Assembly (NCBI GenBank): GCA_031841125.1
Contig: CM063110.1
Span: forward strand, 18,223,626-18,287,625
From: Acanthococcus lagerstroemiae
Taxonomy: Eukaryota; Arthropoda; Insecta; Hemiptera; Eriococcidae
DNA: 64,000 nt
Direction of reading: 5' to 3'
Shown: positions 1 to 12,911 of the stretch, piece after piece
Position numbering within the stretch: position 1 is the first letter of the stretch
Layout of the letters: every line of letters begins with the position of its first letter
Notes under the pieces: model-generated
Databases searched by the model: none
Told to the model about the DNA's origin: nothing
What the model saw: the letters and a program-made list of their open reading frames with translations, nothing else
Made by a program: the position numbers and the translations under genes

Positions 1-1755
1 AAAACTTCTTAAAACTTGTTCAAGCTGTTCAAGGCTGCTGTCTTTGAAGACTTTTTGATACTTTCTAACGATTCCTTGCGACTCTCCACGACTTTTGTTG
101 TCTTATTTTAGACTTTCAGACTTCAAGATTTTCCCACTGATCAGTTATACTTTCGAAGCATTTTAAGATTGAATTATTTTCTCTAGGAGGGGCAGTTGCA
201 TCCATCTATCGCCTCATGAGTCTGCATCTGCCAGTTAGCCTACTGTTCGACGCTGCGTACCATTTCCTTCTTACTCACCTTATTTCGTCTATCTACCTCT
301 CTGCTGTCTTTTTGATTAATTGCTTGCTTTCTTGATTGCTAGGCTCGTCAACCACACTTACAGGCAGCAAGCTGACTAGCAGCTGATTTAGGAGCTAGTG
401 ACTTGGCTGTTAAGCTCAGATTTTTGAGTTTCTTGGGAGGCGGCAGAAGACGAATTTTTTAAATCTAGAAGTAGACCGATTTTCTCATAAGAAATTAAGG
501 TAAAACAATAATGAAGTGATGATAAAGGGGGTCCCTTCAGAACAAATATAGCCTATTCTTTCTTATCGATAGTAATGCATTTGATAAGAAATCTTTTTGA
601 TGTACAATGCAAACATTTATCAGCTACTTTCTCGAAACTTTCGCAAAAATGTTTCATTGTCGACCGTTTTCAATCAAAAGAACGACAGCATTTCGACCAA
701 AAATAATAATTTTTGACCATTTTCAATCGTAGAAGACCAAATTTTGACCAAAAACGACTACACTTGGTCCACAAGCAATTATTTTCGATCATTTTGCCAA
801 CCCAAGTCAGATCAAGATGGGATAGACAGGCATTTTCAAGGGCTAAAGTCCAATTATATTTTACAAAATACCGTACTTATAGTTACCCTCCCACTCTGAA
901 CGTAGCTCGTATTCGATGTAGAGGGAAGAAACAAATAAAATGTAAAACACACAAAAACAGAAAATTTATTTTAAACCCTCTTGAAAAGTCTATCAGGATA
1001 CCTGTATTAGGTATACATACTTCAACGTTCCATGGGTCATTCCCCAGGTTGCATTTTTTTGGTTAGACCCCCCCCCCCACTTCCATAATATTTAGTTTAT
1101 ACGAAGTAGAGAATATTCAACAAGCGTACAAAGCAGGAGCATCAAAATTGAAGGAGGGGACGACTTTTGTCCACGACAATAGGCATCTTGTCCATGCTGA
1201 AAGCACTGATATCCACGACTACGAACAAAACCTCATCAAGAATTTCCTTTTCCTTGGAATTTTTGGAAATTGTGACACCAATGACTACGACCTGGCACCT
1301 GCATCGCGTTCAGAGATTGAAACTATACTAGTATTGCCATTTGTTGTGCTGAAAAATATATATATAAGGCGTATATCTTTGCACCAGTTAAAGACTGACC
1401 ACGACAATGGACTTGGAAACCCTGGTAAGAGAACTTTATACGCTATCCCTTCTAGAAATGTGAAGTCACTGAAACGAATTGAACTTCTCACCATAATTCC
1501 TATCTTCCTGAATAATAATACCACATTATTGGGTTATTGGGGGAAAAGTTATAACATCCACGACAATGGACACCTCTCTATACTTTTTCCATTTGAAAAA
1601 TGGTACGTCCTGTCTGATGAATTGGATTATTGGAATTTGTTGCGAATGTTATTGTGTGACCCAAAATAACCCCCCCCCCCCCAAAAAAAAAAAAAAAAAA
1701 AAATTGAAAAATAAAAGCTAGAGTTCAAAATTTGCTGGTAGCAAAACATTTTCAG
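1..1755. other. Upstream region without a recognised gene
   Basis: No coding exon is recognisable here. The P450 gene downstream lacks the usual hydrophobic anchor and proline-rich hinge at its start, and I searched this stretch for a matching first exon without finding one. An open frame at 1148-1669 (+, 173 residues) begins inside a dispersed repeat and resembles no family I know. Its segments containing HDN recur because the DNA motif ccacgacaatggac recurs. A run of C followed by A closes the stretch at about 1671-1702. Confidence 0.5.
1108..1203 (+). repeat. Dispersed repeat, copy A (second copy at 17841-17945)
   Basis: The stretch beginning with gaatattcaacaagcgtac and running through gacttttgtccacgacaat is repeated at 17841-17945 with scattered substitutions. 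Both copies lie on the + strand about 16.7 kb apart. No ends or target duplication could be set, so the family is unknown. Confidence 0.65.
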
Positions 1756-1765
1756 TTTCTGGAGA

Positions 1766-4700
1766 ATGGCCCCGATATTAATCGCGCCTAACGAAATTAT
1801 CGATTTTACAGAGGCAGTGAAAACCGCTAAAGAATACGCCAAAAAATATAAAACTCCATTTAGAGTGTGGCTACTCAATATTCCTTTCGTCGTGATTGGT
1901 AAACCAGAGGACATTCAGGTAAGGCTTGAAGCTTATTGCAGTTCCACACAGAAAGATTGGAAATTGAGTTTACTCCTCTTTCTCATAACTATTACAGATA
2001 TTGTTAGTAAATAAAAACTTGGAGAAACACCCGACCTACCAGTTTCTAGCTGAATTAGTAGGCGACGGCCTGATCACCTGCAGTTGTGAGTCCTCATAAT
2101 TTTCCATCGATATAAGAAAAATGGATGCTGTTCTCTCAAAGGTAACCTTCAATTGCAGTTGCAAAATGGAAACGTACGCGTCGTATCGTCAATCCAGCTT
2201 TCAGTGCAGCCATGTTGAACACCAACTACATGGAAGTTTTCAATAAGCAAAATAAGCAACTAGTGAAAAAACTTGAAGCCCGGTGCGGAACTGGACGCCA
2301 ATTCGACCTTTGGCCGTATTTCATTGACGTCGCGTTTACCATGATTTTTGGTAATGAGATTTATCTTGTCATTTTTTGTCCGTGTAGAATCGAGATCAAT
2401 CAAACTAACGTAATAGTAGTTCGCGCCCTTTGCTTTGGAGAGCTAGATGCCTCCGATTTTTCATAAAGCGCGATTTAATTTTGATCAAAGAATGTTTTAG
2501 GTAAGGTAATATCGTGTGTTAGACTGCATCTTTATGACTCAAATGATTCCATATCGCTGGTTTTACCAACAAAAAAAAAAGTCATAAATGAAGCTTTTAC
2601 ACTGCCATCTACTTAGTCTTAGGGGAGGAGAGTAAAACCTTAGGAATATTATTCTGCTACGTATGCATGATCGATGAATAAATTCGAAATTCAATGTGTA
2701 TGACTTAACATCGAATGAGTAGGTAGGTATAATAAGTTTGATTTACAGAAACCATGCTGGGATACGAAGACATCGAAGACAGTTCAAAGCGATTGACTTC
2801 GAAGAAACAGTACTTTCAGTAAGTCCATTTTAAAATCACGCACTATATATAGGTGATACTGTAATAAAAAAATGAATGTCTACAGATAGAGGATACTTGG
2901 AATTACATGATTGTAAAAGGGAAGTATTAAATAGCACGAAATAAAAAGTGTGATTGAACGAAATGTGAAGCCACGAAAAAAAAAGTTTAAATTACGAGTT
3001 TTAAAATCGATATCACGAAATGACTTGCATACGGTATATTATGTTGTTTAAACACAAAAATTATACGTCATCGCGGATAACGTACAGACTCGTGGAGATA
3101 GGAGATCCATGAGTTTAAGAGGGATCCATTTTTCTATAAAAACGATCATTAAGAATTTTTTCGTAAGTACTCTAGAAACGCCATAGAGGGGAGCTCTGAG
3201 GTAATGCTCGAAAGGACGGATTTCAGGGTTTCGGTTGAGAGAACAAAAAAGAGTGGGCGTGTAAAAATTACCCTTTATTACAGTACATTAGGAATTTTTA
3301 GACCTATTATTTATGCGAATGACCCCATCGAGATCATCGAGGGGTTTCGAACTCAACGAATTCGTTTTTGATATCGGTTTGGCTCTTAATCTAAATTTGT
3401 GGCTCCTGAGGAGGGGGAGAATCGATTCATAGATTTTTATTGCTCCAAAATTTGATTTTGACATTAATTTGTGCGCAATTGTAAATTTGTGGCAAGTATG
3501 ATGGAGGCCGAGAATTTGAACTTTTTATTTCGGGCGCAGTAATATCGTGTCTCTTTTTTTCATTGTGTGTAGAAGGTATTAAAATTCCGGGCGTATTTTA
3601 TTTTATCGTGTAAGTGAATTATACTGCGTTCTGAAGTTTAATTTTTTCTTCAAACTCTTTCTTTTTTTGTTTCGTACTTGTTACTGCGCTTGTCATTTAT
3701 ATATTTCGTGCAAACAGCATATTTCTTTCGTGAATTCAACATTCCATTGTGGGCCGATAAATGGGTCCCATTGTAAAAGTATAGTTTCGTGTCGCCTAGT
3801 TAATCACAGAGCTCAAAATTACAACTCACTTTTAAATCCACACCTACGTTTTAATCTTCGCAGCTACTTCTAAAAAGTCTTACAAATAAAAATTCATGTA
3901 CTTGTTTAGAAAAAATTAATGCACCTAAACGTCGGTAAGTACATTGTCAGATTATCAATCTTTTCAAATTATAGAGCTCTCACTTTGGTTGCCAAACGAT
4001 TGTATCAACCCTGGCTGCAACCAGATATCATTTTCAAAATCTATAAATATCTCACTGGACGCTCAAATATCATCAGCGATGCTCAGGATTTACCGCGACA
4101 AGTACGAAGAATACTTTATGTACTTATTTAGTCTCTGTAGGAGTAAAGCTCATGAATATACTAATGTAAAAATACATGACGTGAGACTATAGTGAGCCCT
4201 CAATAAATAATGGACACGTGGACACACGTTCGAACTTTCTATCAAAAATAATGGAAATTACTCAGGCTTCATTTCCGGGCTGCTTCAATGACCCAACCCC
4301 CATTCTACAACAGCCATTGAGCTCGCTTTGAGCGCAGCCAGAGACATCATGGCTTTAAAGAAAATGTTCTCATAGACGGTTAGAGCCCTATAAACACAAG
4401 TGAAGACATACGCCATTTTGGCTCACATCGTGCCCATGGACGCGGTGTGAGCCAAAATGGTGTATGTCTTCACTCGTATCTATAGGGCTTTAAGTTGGTT
4501 GGGGTAGGCTATGTTTGCTGCTTTTTACTACTCAACGCAACTCTGATCTCTCGTCAATTCTTTCTCGTTCAAACTCAACTCAAATTCCTAATCAATCCTT
4601 TCTCCATCACTGAACCGGCCCTAATGAGCCAGTAGACGCTCCGGGCTTGATAACACACAACTGTATCCTCTTCGCAAACAGATAGAACTCGTTACTCAGA

Positions 4701-7700
4701 AAAATCTAAGACATCATCGAGAGAAACTCCCATGACAGTCACATAAGGAAAACCCAAATTATGATGTGAAAAACGCAAGATGGGGCAGGGAAAATTCAAA
4801 CTGAGGCGAGAAAATTCGTTAAATCGTCGAGAAATTTACGTTGAAATGGAGAGGGGGGCAGTTAAAGGAACCCAAGTTAGAGGGAAAAAAATTCCCAACT
4901 GAGGTAGGAACCCCTTAGGTTGAGAAAGAAAAAATCCGAGTTGGACGAGGAAATTCAAGTTCGGGTAAGAAAACTCCAAATTGAACTAGTGAAAATCTGC
5001 GCTGAGTTGTGAACCTCGAGTAGACTCGAAAAACCAAAGCTGATTTCCATGACATCTCTGCAAAACTCATGTTTATGTTGGTAAACAAAAGGTGGACTAA
5101 GAAAACTTGACACGGTAAGTGCCATGTCAACCCACTAGAGGGAGACAATCAGTTTGAAAACTAGTGCATGAGCGCTATCTCGCGAAGGAAGCATGATGCG
5201 AAGAAATTGATGATGATAAAAGTTATTCCTCTTCACTGATAGCGTGCAATTTCGTATTACAAGATTGTCACTTACCGGTGGGTGATAGCCGTGGGCTCAC
5301 GGGAGCCTCAGGGAGCGGAGTACCTACCTCCCGCCAAAAAGGGTTGAGCATACGTCTGGGACCTCTTATGACAAATTTCAGTCTTCCCCTTTAACCACAA
5401 CTCCCGATACAGCTCTTTTACAAAACCTCAATGTCACCCAAGGTGGGTGACGTCACTGTTTTGAAGGCTGTACTAAAAAAACAGCTCAGTATACTTGACC
5501 TGTTAAGGTGGCGGAAACCCAAGTTGAAGAGTGGAAACCACGAATTGGAGTGAAAGCCCCAAGTTAGGGTACACAAACTCGAGTTGGGGTGGGAAAACCT
5601 ACGTCAAATGGAAAACCCTATTTTGAAATGGGGTATTATGACTTTTAAGATAAAAGAAAGCTTATGACATCATTGGAACAACCCATGTTCAGATTAAAAG
5701 AAACAGGTTGAGGGGGTAAAAAGCCATGTGCGTCGTTAGGTTAAGGTAGAAAATCTCGCCTTTATCAATGAATATTAGATAATGCATGAATGTGTTTTTC
5801 TGTCCAGATACTGAGAGCTAGAAGAGCTGAGATTGAAAATCAGCAGGGAAAGAATAAAAACACAGAAGATCAAGGTAAATATAAAATCTAATTAATATCA
5901 TAGAAGCAAATAACTTCTTAGGGAGTGACACAGCCTCGTAAAAGTCACGATTATGTACCTAAAAACGTCATCCACTGTTCACAAATGAAGCTATCAATTC
6001 ATATCTTTCGAACACTTTCCATCTCATATTTAGAACAACGAAATTAGAGAGTCGATTAGCACGCCGTTAACCTGAAAAAAAAAGAGAAACATAATTAGAT
6101 TTACTATCGCAGAAATGGGCCTCCAGCTGTTCATTTTCGGCTTTGACCAGAAACTCAATTTGACTTACATATGAATCTGTTGTGGCGTCTCGGATTCGAA
6201 TTCCACCAACGCCGGAAAGCTAGTGATATTCCAATACCTCCACTAACATCCTAGCGAACACAATGACTACAGTATCAATCGAGGTGGAAACATAACGCGC
6301 CCTGTAACTTTCGCCAGTTCACACGAACAAGGCATTACAATCGCGAGGCATGTTACCACCAGATCAGAAAGATTGATACTGTGCATGCGCACGTTGTAGA
6401 CAGCTTATTCAACATCGTGAAACACGTGGCTAGTAACAGAAACTGCGGCTGCACACGCTTCTGCACAGAGAAGGAAAACTAACACAACACAATCGTGAGG
6501 AAAGCAACGGCAAACTCCCCGACTAACCTGCCTAAAACGCCCGGCATCGATATAGCACCTGAAGAAGATTTAAGCCAAGTTGACTGACTATTTTTTTTTT
6601 CTTTACTCAGAGAGATCACAAAAATACCTTATTGATTTACTGATCAATGTTCATGAGAATAACGAAGATTATCTTACCGACGATGAGCTCACTGATGAAG
6701 TCTTGACTTTCTTATTCGCGGTAGGTAAAAGAATATCATTTACACATTTTAGTTTCTGGTTGAAATTTGCGTGTTAAGCATTTATGCATGCAATTTATGA
6801 GAAGAACATACTCGAAAATATCTACTGAACAAATGTAATTTTGATTCAGGGTAGCGAAACTGCGGCGGTCATAAACAGTTACGTACTTTTGATGCTGGCA
6901 ATGAGGCCAGACTTTCAGGCGAGTGATGTACCTACAAATAAATGTTCATACAATTTATAACAGATACCTCCAAGTTAACTCAGAACCAACAAATCATTAC
7001 AGGAAAGAGTTCACGACGAACTGGACCAAGTTTTCGGCCAGAGTGATCGGTTTCCCACGCCAGAGGACTTGTCAAAATTAGGTTATTTGGAACAGTGCAT
7101 AAAAGAGACACTGAGATGGGCTTCACTTGTAGCGGTAATGCTCCGGAATCCGGATGGTGATATTCCTATCACTGGTATGTAACTTGACAACTTGAATCGA
7201 TTATGTATTTTCATTACAAGACAGATTGTAACTTGAGTCTATCAGTGTATTTCCTCAAACTTTGTAGGCAAATAAATTTATCCAGTTTCAAAAATTACAC
7301 ATACACACCGCGAATGGCAGAGTATACCTATAATAATGAAATACATTCACGGACGTCTTATGTCTTCTCATGTGTGCATAATAAGACAAACTAAAGCATT
7401 TTTTTTTTTTTTTTTGGCAGATGGTTACGTGATTCCCGCTGAAGCCAACATAGTACTTGCTCCTTACATAGTGCATTATGATTCCAATGTGTACCCAAAG
7501 CCGGAAACTTGGAATCCTGACAATTTTGACACAGATAAGGCTGCCAATCGACACCCATGTAGTTATATGCCATTTGGAGCCGGACCTAGAATGTGTCTCG
7601 GTAATTAATTTACTTCCAACAAAAACTGGTCCCCCACTGAGGGGAAAATTAATTAATGATTCCTTTATCTAAGTACAGGAACATTTAGATATGCCTCGAG

Positions 7701-8311
7701 TTCTGCCATAACCACCGTCAAGTGGGGTAATATCGGACATCGGCGGTAATATTGGCCACTCACGACTTGTTAAATAACGACACTAGCGCTCTTACAGATG
7801 ATGTACAAGGTATGGCCAATATTACACCGGTGTCCGATATTACCCCAGTTGACGGTATTATATCAATTTCAGCACAGTAACTCTTTATTGTTACTTCCTA
7901 TATATTAACATTAGAAATACTTGCAATATTATGATTACTGAACTGTACGGTAATTAGGATGAAACTCACGAGATCAAAACATACGAGTATCTAAATTTTT
8001 CTTGATTTATAGTAACTGTTAGTATATTTTTTTACATTCTTTTCTCAGTGCAACGCTAATATTTAAAAGATATTTTACCATAGTTCCTCATCGAATACCT
8101 AACCTGAGTATTTGGTACTTCTGTGAATGTTCCAGGTTACAAATATGGCATGCTTTCGATGAAAGCAACATTGTCCACAGTTTTGCGCAATTATAAACTT
8201 TCAACGGATTTCCAAATCGAAGACCTCGAGTTTACTTTCGATATTATTCTGCGAAATGCCGGTGAATATCCCGTTAAATTAGAATACAGATTCGGAAAGT
8301 CATTGTTTTAA
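1766..8311 (+). CDS. Cytochrome P450, CYP4-like, eleven coding exons
   Basis: Haem-thiolate monooxygenase, expected on the ER membrane, oxidising lipophilic substrates such as fatty acids, hormones or xenobiotics. Exons by splice sites: 1766-1918, 1998-2085, 2159-2350, 2749-2818, 3975-4101, 5808-5874, 6611-6720, 6850-6918, 7003-7174, 7421-7600, 8136-8311. The phases agree at every junction and the total is 1404 nt (467 residues plus stop). Visible marks are the helix C pattern WKRTRR in exon 3, the CYP4-type ETMLG across exons 3/4, PWLQPD in exon 5, the I-helix AGSET across exons 7/8, the K-helix KETLR in exon 9, and the haem loop FGAGPRMCLG ending exon 10. Intron 8 appears to use a GC donor (6919). 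The product is about 35-40 residues short at the N terminus: the membrane anchor and hinge are missing, and an acceptor-like ttttcag at 1755 suggests an upstream first exon not found here. Otherwise it looks intact. The family call is firm; the subfamily is not assigned. Confidence 0.93.
3194..3240 (+). repeat. SINE tail fragment inside P450 intron 4
   Basis: The segment gaggtaatgctcgaaaggac and its surroundings match the tail of the tRNA-derived SINE at 9711-9910 almost base for base, including the following ttgagag. The tRNA-like head is absent here, so this is a 5'-truncated copy or an independent use of the same tail. It sits between P450 exons 4 and 5. Confidence 0.7.
4383..4492. mobile_element. 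Fold-back (hairpin) element in P450 intron 5
   Basis: Two arms of about 50 bp face each other. The left arm runs from agccctata through ccattttggctcaca to 4434. The right arm runs from tgtgagccaaaatggtgtat to tatagggct. The loop is only about 5-10 bp, around cccatgga. Arms differ at a few bases. This is the form of a small palindromic MITE; no target duplication was fixed. Confidence 0.75.
4745..5630. repeat. Degenerate minisatellite-like repeat in P450 intron 5
   Basis: Two blocks (about 4745-5035 and 5505-5630) consist of decayed repeats of a unit near 20-24 bp with the flavour aaacccaagttggggtggga, such as cccaagttagagggaaa, cccaactgaggtaggaa, ccaagttgaagagtggaa and ctcgagttggggtgggaaaa. 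Spacing is irregular. The DNA between the blocks shows nothing recognisable. Confidence 0.55.
7714..7856. mobile_element. Short MITE with inverted terminal repeats in P450 intron 10
   Basis: The left end accgtcaagtggggtaatat followed by cggacatcggcggtaatattggcca is mirrored on the right by tggccaatattacaccggtg and ccgatattaccccagttgacggt. Arms are about 43 bp with two or three mismatches, around a 55-bp centre. The element lies between the haem-loop exon and the last P450 exon and does not disturb either splice site. Confidence 0.8.
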
Positions 8312-9710
8312 GAAAGTAAAAAGTAATTCAATAAAAGTTTTCTACGTTTATTTTTAATTACCGAGCTGGAGAAGTACATTCCCTGCTAAGCCTGCATTTT
8401 GCCCATCATCAAAGTCGTTTGATAATTTTTACTTCTAATTTTTAACAAAATAAAGTTCCACGAAGTGCTGACATCTCTATCATGGAAATCAGCAGGGCAA
8501 CAGAGCAACTTTTTAGGAGGGATGAAAAAAAAATCCCGATTTTCGGATTCCAACTTAATAATAAAACTTCAAATTTCAAAATAGTCGATTAAAAAAAAAA
8601 GAAAAAAGAATTGCAGCTGCTAAATTTATCAATTCTTTGAGAAATTTCTGATTACTGGTGAATATTTTAACTGAATACACTAGAACTTACTTACCTACTT
8701 GCAAACATTTTGAAATTTGGCACTTACAGCTGCTCGATTTACCAACTTATTAGAATGTCAAATATTTGGTGCTAGTTTCCCACATATGCCCTCCATGACT
8801 ACGACCCTAAACATCAGAGACTGCTTTGAATCAATGATCATCCCAGTCAATTTCAATTTTGACGGAACTGATCCGGATTCATTAGACGGGTTATTCAGAG
8901 CTGACACTTGGGGGAGGGGATAATGACACCCATTTTTTAAGTGTTTGTATTTTCGGCAAAATTCATCAGTGAATTCTTTTTTCTCGTTGGTCAGTAAAAT
9001 TTTCATTAATTTTGGTCTACATTTTTGTCTATTTACCCCAAGCATTTTTGTTCGCGCCGGTCCCTTCATCACGAATAGAATGAAATAATACAAACAATCA
9101 GCACTCAAAATGTAAAGCTCGACACCATTATTCGGGAGCATAGCATCTCATTAATTAGAATCGAAAGAAAGTCGACATATCTGAGGAAATAAGTTGACAA
9201 AATATTGCATTAAGTTAATTTGTGAATTTCGGGGATAAAGTTTTCAGTTATGGTGATCTCACCATTTTCCATAGAGAGAAAAAGAAGGTCGCAATGACGT
9301 AACTAGAAAAAAGTCTCGGGAAAGGCTGCAATACTCGCAAGCGAAATATTTTTTGATTTTACCCTCTGCAGGCTCATAAAAGTGACCCAGAATTGGTATT
9401 TTTCCAACATTGAAGAGGAATTACCAATTGTAATAACATTATATCTGTATCAATAAAAAAAAAAACATTCTGATGGGCCGCAGCCCTGAGAGCCCACTCC
9501 TTGGCTATGCTATTGTGGTAGGGGGGTGTAAGAATGTCCTTACAAGTAACAATCTGAATTGTTTCACCCATGATTCTTCTTCATTTAGAAAAATAGTTCT
9601 CGCTACGACAAATGTTCACAGTCACACTTCCTCACATGTTTCGCGTTGCTATGTCTTCTGAAGCTGGACTCAAATCTGCAACATTTTTCCAAAGAAACGT
9701 GTTCTTCGGG
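8312..9710. other. Intergenic region, nothing recognised
   Basis: AT-rich DNA downstream of the P450 gene. Short open frames on both strands (for example 8758-9141 minus) match no family I recognise and have no supporting splice or repeat pattern. Confidence 0.5.
8330..8335 (+). promoter_or_regulatory. Polyadenylation signal of the P450 gene
   Basis: AATAAA lies about 20 nt after the P450 stop codon (8309-8311), in the expected place for 3' end formation. Confidence 0.6.
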
Positions 9711-9910
9711 GGTCTGGTTGGCCGAGCGGATGGCGCGCTGGTCTCGGAATCCGGAGGTCCCGGGTCGAGTCCACGTAGCAACTCGCTACATTTCGACCTA
9801 GGCCGGGTTTTCGGCAAGAAGTGAAGAGGCCTAAGACAGCCCTAACAGCCTCCCCGGCGTCTCTGAGGTAATGCTCGAAAGGACGGATTCCAGGGCTCGA
9901 GTTGAGAGTT
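9711..9910 (+). mobile_element. tRNA-derived SINE
   Basis: The head has both parts of an RNA polymerase III internal promoter: an A box, TGGCCGAGCGG, at 9719-9729 and a B box, GGGTCGAGTCC, at 9762-9772, at normal tRNA spacing. The body after it (ctcgctacatttcgacctag and onward) is not tRNA-like. The tail gaggtaatgctcgaaaggac also occurs at 3194-3240. The 3' end near 9910 is approximate, and the target duplication was not resolved. Confidence 0.82.
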
Positions 9911-11801
9911 AAATTATAACAGAGAACCCTTCAGGCATTGTCAAAAGAGGAGAAAGTAAATTTCTCTCGCGATTACCACAACTAACGTTGATAAAAACTA
10001 ATAATTGACAAGCGGCAGCACAAAGAATTGTGGGTGTGTGTGGGTGGGGTGGGGGATCCAAACTGAAATATGGTAAATTTCAGCTAGCAAGTAGAGGAGC
10101 ATGCCCCTGCTTTGTCTATTTTGCCGACTAGTCGTGAAATTCTGTCAACCGGGGGAGGGGGTATTGAAAGCTAAGCTTCCTGAAGTCTTGAGAATTTCAT
10201 TTTGGATCAAATTCCTTCAGCTCTCACTAGAAAAATGAACAAACGTGAGCACATGCCACGAGTCTGTTTTCAAACTTTTAAATCAATAATCGGGATACTG
10301 GTATGGACTCAAGCTTCCTTTCCCCCACTCCCTCAGAAATGTTTTTCCGCTTCAACTGTGGATACAGTAATGTTGCTATTAGTCATCGTAAATGAGTGGA
10401 TCTGTTTTAGATATTCAATGGTGTTAAGACGAACCCAAAATTTTTGAAGAGGATGGGGCGTGAAATTTTTTCCATGTTAATCAATGAAAACAAAAAGGAA
10501 GTCGCGAAGTTTTAGAAAAGTATCAGCTACATTTAATATCGAAATTTTCTCTTTGTAAATGTATAGTGAGAATCCGCTGCTCTTCCTGTCGGGACCACTA
10601 TCAGAAAAAGAGTTCCTAAATCCCAGGTACACAGACCGACATTTACCTGGCCTAAGGGTGGGCAGACAGATAAAAATAGGAATGTACTAACGAAGAAATG
10701 AGGGAATTTTGTCTCAAGATTTTCCGGGGAGTTCATGAATTTAGCGAAATCAAGTTGGAAAAATTAGCTCGGCATTTCGAAAAATTTAGAAATAAATAAG
10801 TGGACCTCTTTTTCCATTATTTCAAAAATTTTCGTCAACTCGCGAAATCAAATCTTCAGTTGGCAAACATTTACTTTTTTTAAATTAGTCCATCCTCCCT
10901 CCCAAAAAAATAAATAAACGATGTCGCTTCAGTATGTCCCTGGACAGCAACACAATTTTTAGGCAAAAACCTTCTTTTTTTCTAGCCTAGCCGATTCTCT
11001 AAACAAATAAAGAAATTCTGAAACCGATAAGCTAACTTTGATGCAGGCTTTTTTGAACTATTATCCCTTAAAAATGACATTTTCGTCTAAAATCGATATT
11101 TTTAGAGACTTTTTGGGACTATTTTGGGTGAACATTCAATTTTCGAGACTATTTTTTCAATTTTCAATTTTTAACTTAAATTAGGTTCAGTTTTCCACGA
11201 CCTTTAATTTGATACTCTTGAAGCCAGAGTTTTACAAGGCTTTTATAGGGACTTTTTTAATAGATTATTTAGGTTCTTTTTTAGAAACTTATAACATGAC
11301 TTTTTTTTTTTTAGTTCATATCGCCTAAAAATCAGGGACCAGCTGATTAGTCAGATTAGCCAGGTATAATTATAGTGCGAGAAGAAAGCCGATAAAAGCA
11401 AAGCGATGAATGTTCATGAAGGGTTCAGCAGTAATATCTCTCTTTCATAAACGGCAAAAAAAAAATTGAGACAGGTGACCTGAATTTTCTCTTATCCCGT
11501 AAGCTCACACTAGTCATTCAGTCTCTAAATGCTGTAATGTGACCAACAAATGCAAAACGCTAACAGCAGTTCAACAAGAATAGTACAACCATATCCACGA
11601 ATATGCAGTAAAAGGGACCATACGACTAACATGGTTTTAGATCCGTTTTCAGAACCTGTTCAAATGAACGGAACTATGCCTTTGGCGGTGAGCTATAGCC
11701 TACAGTGCTATAATGAATGCTACGAACATTATCGCGGGCCTAGAGTCGAAACCGCGTAATTCCAATTTTTGACCGTTTTTAGGGTCGGCGCAACCGAACC
11801 T
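9911..11801. other. Intergenic region, nothing recognised
   Basis: Contains a G/T-rich low-complexity stretch around 10030-10060 and short open frames with no recognisable similarity. No repeat structure or splice-consistent exon was found. Confidence 0.45.
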
Positions 11802-12194
11802 TATAGAGGAGCGTTTTTCCAAAACGGCCTAAGTCCAAAAACGCGATTTAACAGCAGAAGCAAATAACTGTTTCTTGTGTTACCTACAATAGTTCCGACG
11901 CAGATGACACCCTTGTTGCATACTCAAACATATACAGAAATATAAGTAGGTCGAAGTTGCGTACCAGCTATATGCACTAATTAACAGAGATATGACACCA
12001 CCAACTGCAGCATCTGTGGACTTAATGCATTGTGGATATTTTCGTTTTTTTGGCTTCCGACACTTTCTCTAAAGGTTATTCTGACACTTTGATGCTCCCA
12101 GGTGAAGCGTCATATATTTCTCCATCAGATAGCGCGTTTGTCTCATTTTTGCCCTAAATGGACTTAAGCCGTTTTGGAAAAAAACTCCTCTATA
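11802..12194. mobile_element. MITE with about 40-bp terminal inverted repeats
   Basis: The left end tatagaggagcgtttttcc continuing aaaacggcctaagtcca is mirrored at the right end by tggacttaagccgttttgga and ctcctctata. The 393-bp unit has no coding capacity. Terminal TATA on both sides hints at a TA-type target duplication, which would fit a Tc1/mariner-type family, but this is not proven. Confidence 0.78.
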
Positions 12195-12911
12195 GACGAT
12201 GGAAAAATAGTTCTACACGACGCGTGATGTCAGTGGTTTGTGTTAGTTTATGTTTGTCTTCCATTGGCTCTTTTTCTTATCAATCAATGTTCGAGATACA
12301 CAAGAATGAATCACGTTTGCTTTTGATAGTGGCGCTTACTGTTATTTTAAATGTAAAAGTGAACGTAATCGTGTGTAAAAGAAACAGATAGGAAGATGGT
12401 TTTACATCGTGCTTACAGTCTCAGCAAAAGCGACCCAAGGTATCAACATAAGGAATCTATAAAAGGAGTTCATTTTGTGAGGTTTGTAATATTGTGTATG
12501 ATTCTTGCTGAAATTAGAGTCGGCGTGAACCAACTGACATTTCTGTAAACAAAATGAGTTATTAGTATTGTTGGAAAGAACGTAAAAAGTAGAATTTTTC
12601 AGAATTGGGCCCCCTTGATTCAAAAATGTGTACTCACGTTGATCAAAGCTTATTAGTAAACGTTTGTCATATAGTTTCAACATGGCTCTTGAACTTAGAA
12701 TCACGTGTTCTCAAAAAACAGATTCTGTTGGTTGGTTCCCTTACGCTTAACGGGATCCAAGTGCGATTGCACTTTTTGTTCGAAGTTGGTTAATGGAATA
12801 GCCGCCCAGACTTCAGCTGAAAGGCCGACCCTATTACTAAATCGCAAAGCGACCTGACTTGCTTTTTTTTTTGCAGATTTCTGACACTGCTGTGCATCCT
12901 TTGTGATGCCA
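12195..12911. other. Intergenic region, nothing recognised
   Basis: An open frame at 12402-12704 (minus, 100 residues) resembles no family I know and is not supported by neighbours. Nothing else stands out. Confidence 0.4.

Noticed and set aside
1148..1669. 173-codon open frame with repeated HDN motifs
   Set aside because: It starts in a dispersed repeat, has no family resemblance, and the repeats come from a short DNA motif. Not enough to call a gene.
12402..12704. 100-codon minus-strand ORF and weak similarity of 12545-12580 to 54255-54290
   Set aside because: The shared phrase is only about 30 bases and no larger alignment could be followed by eye.
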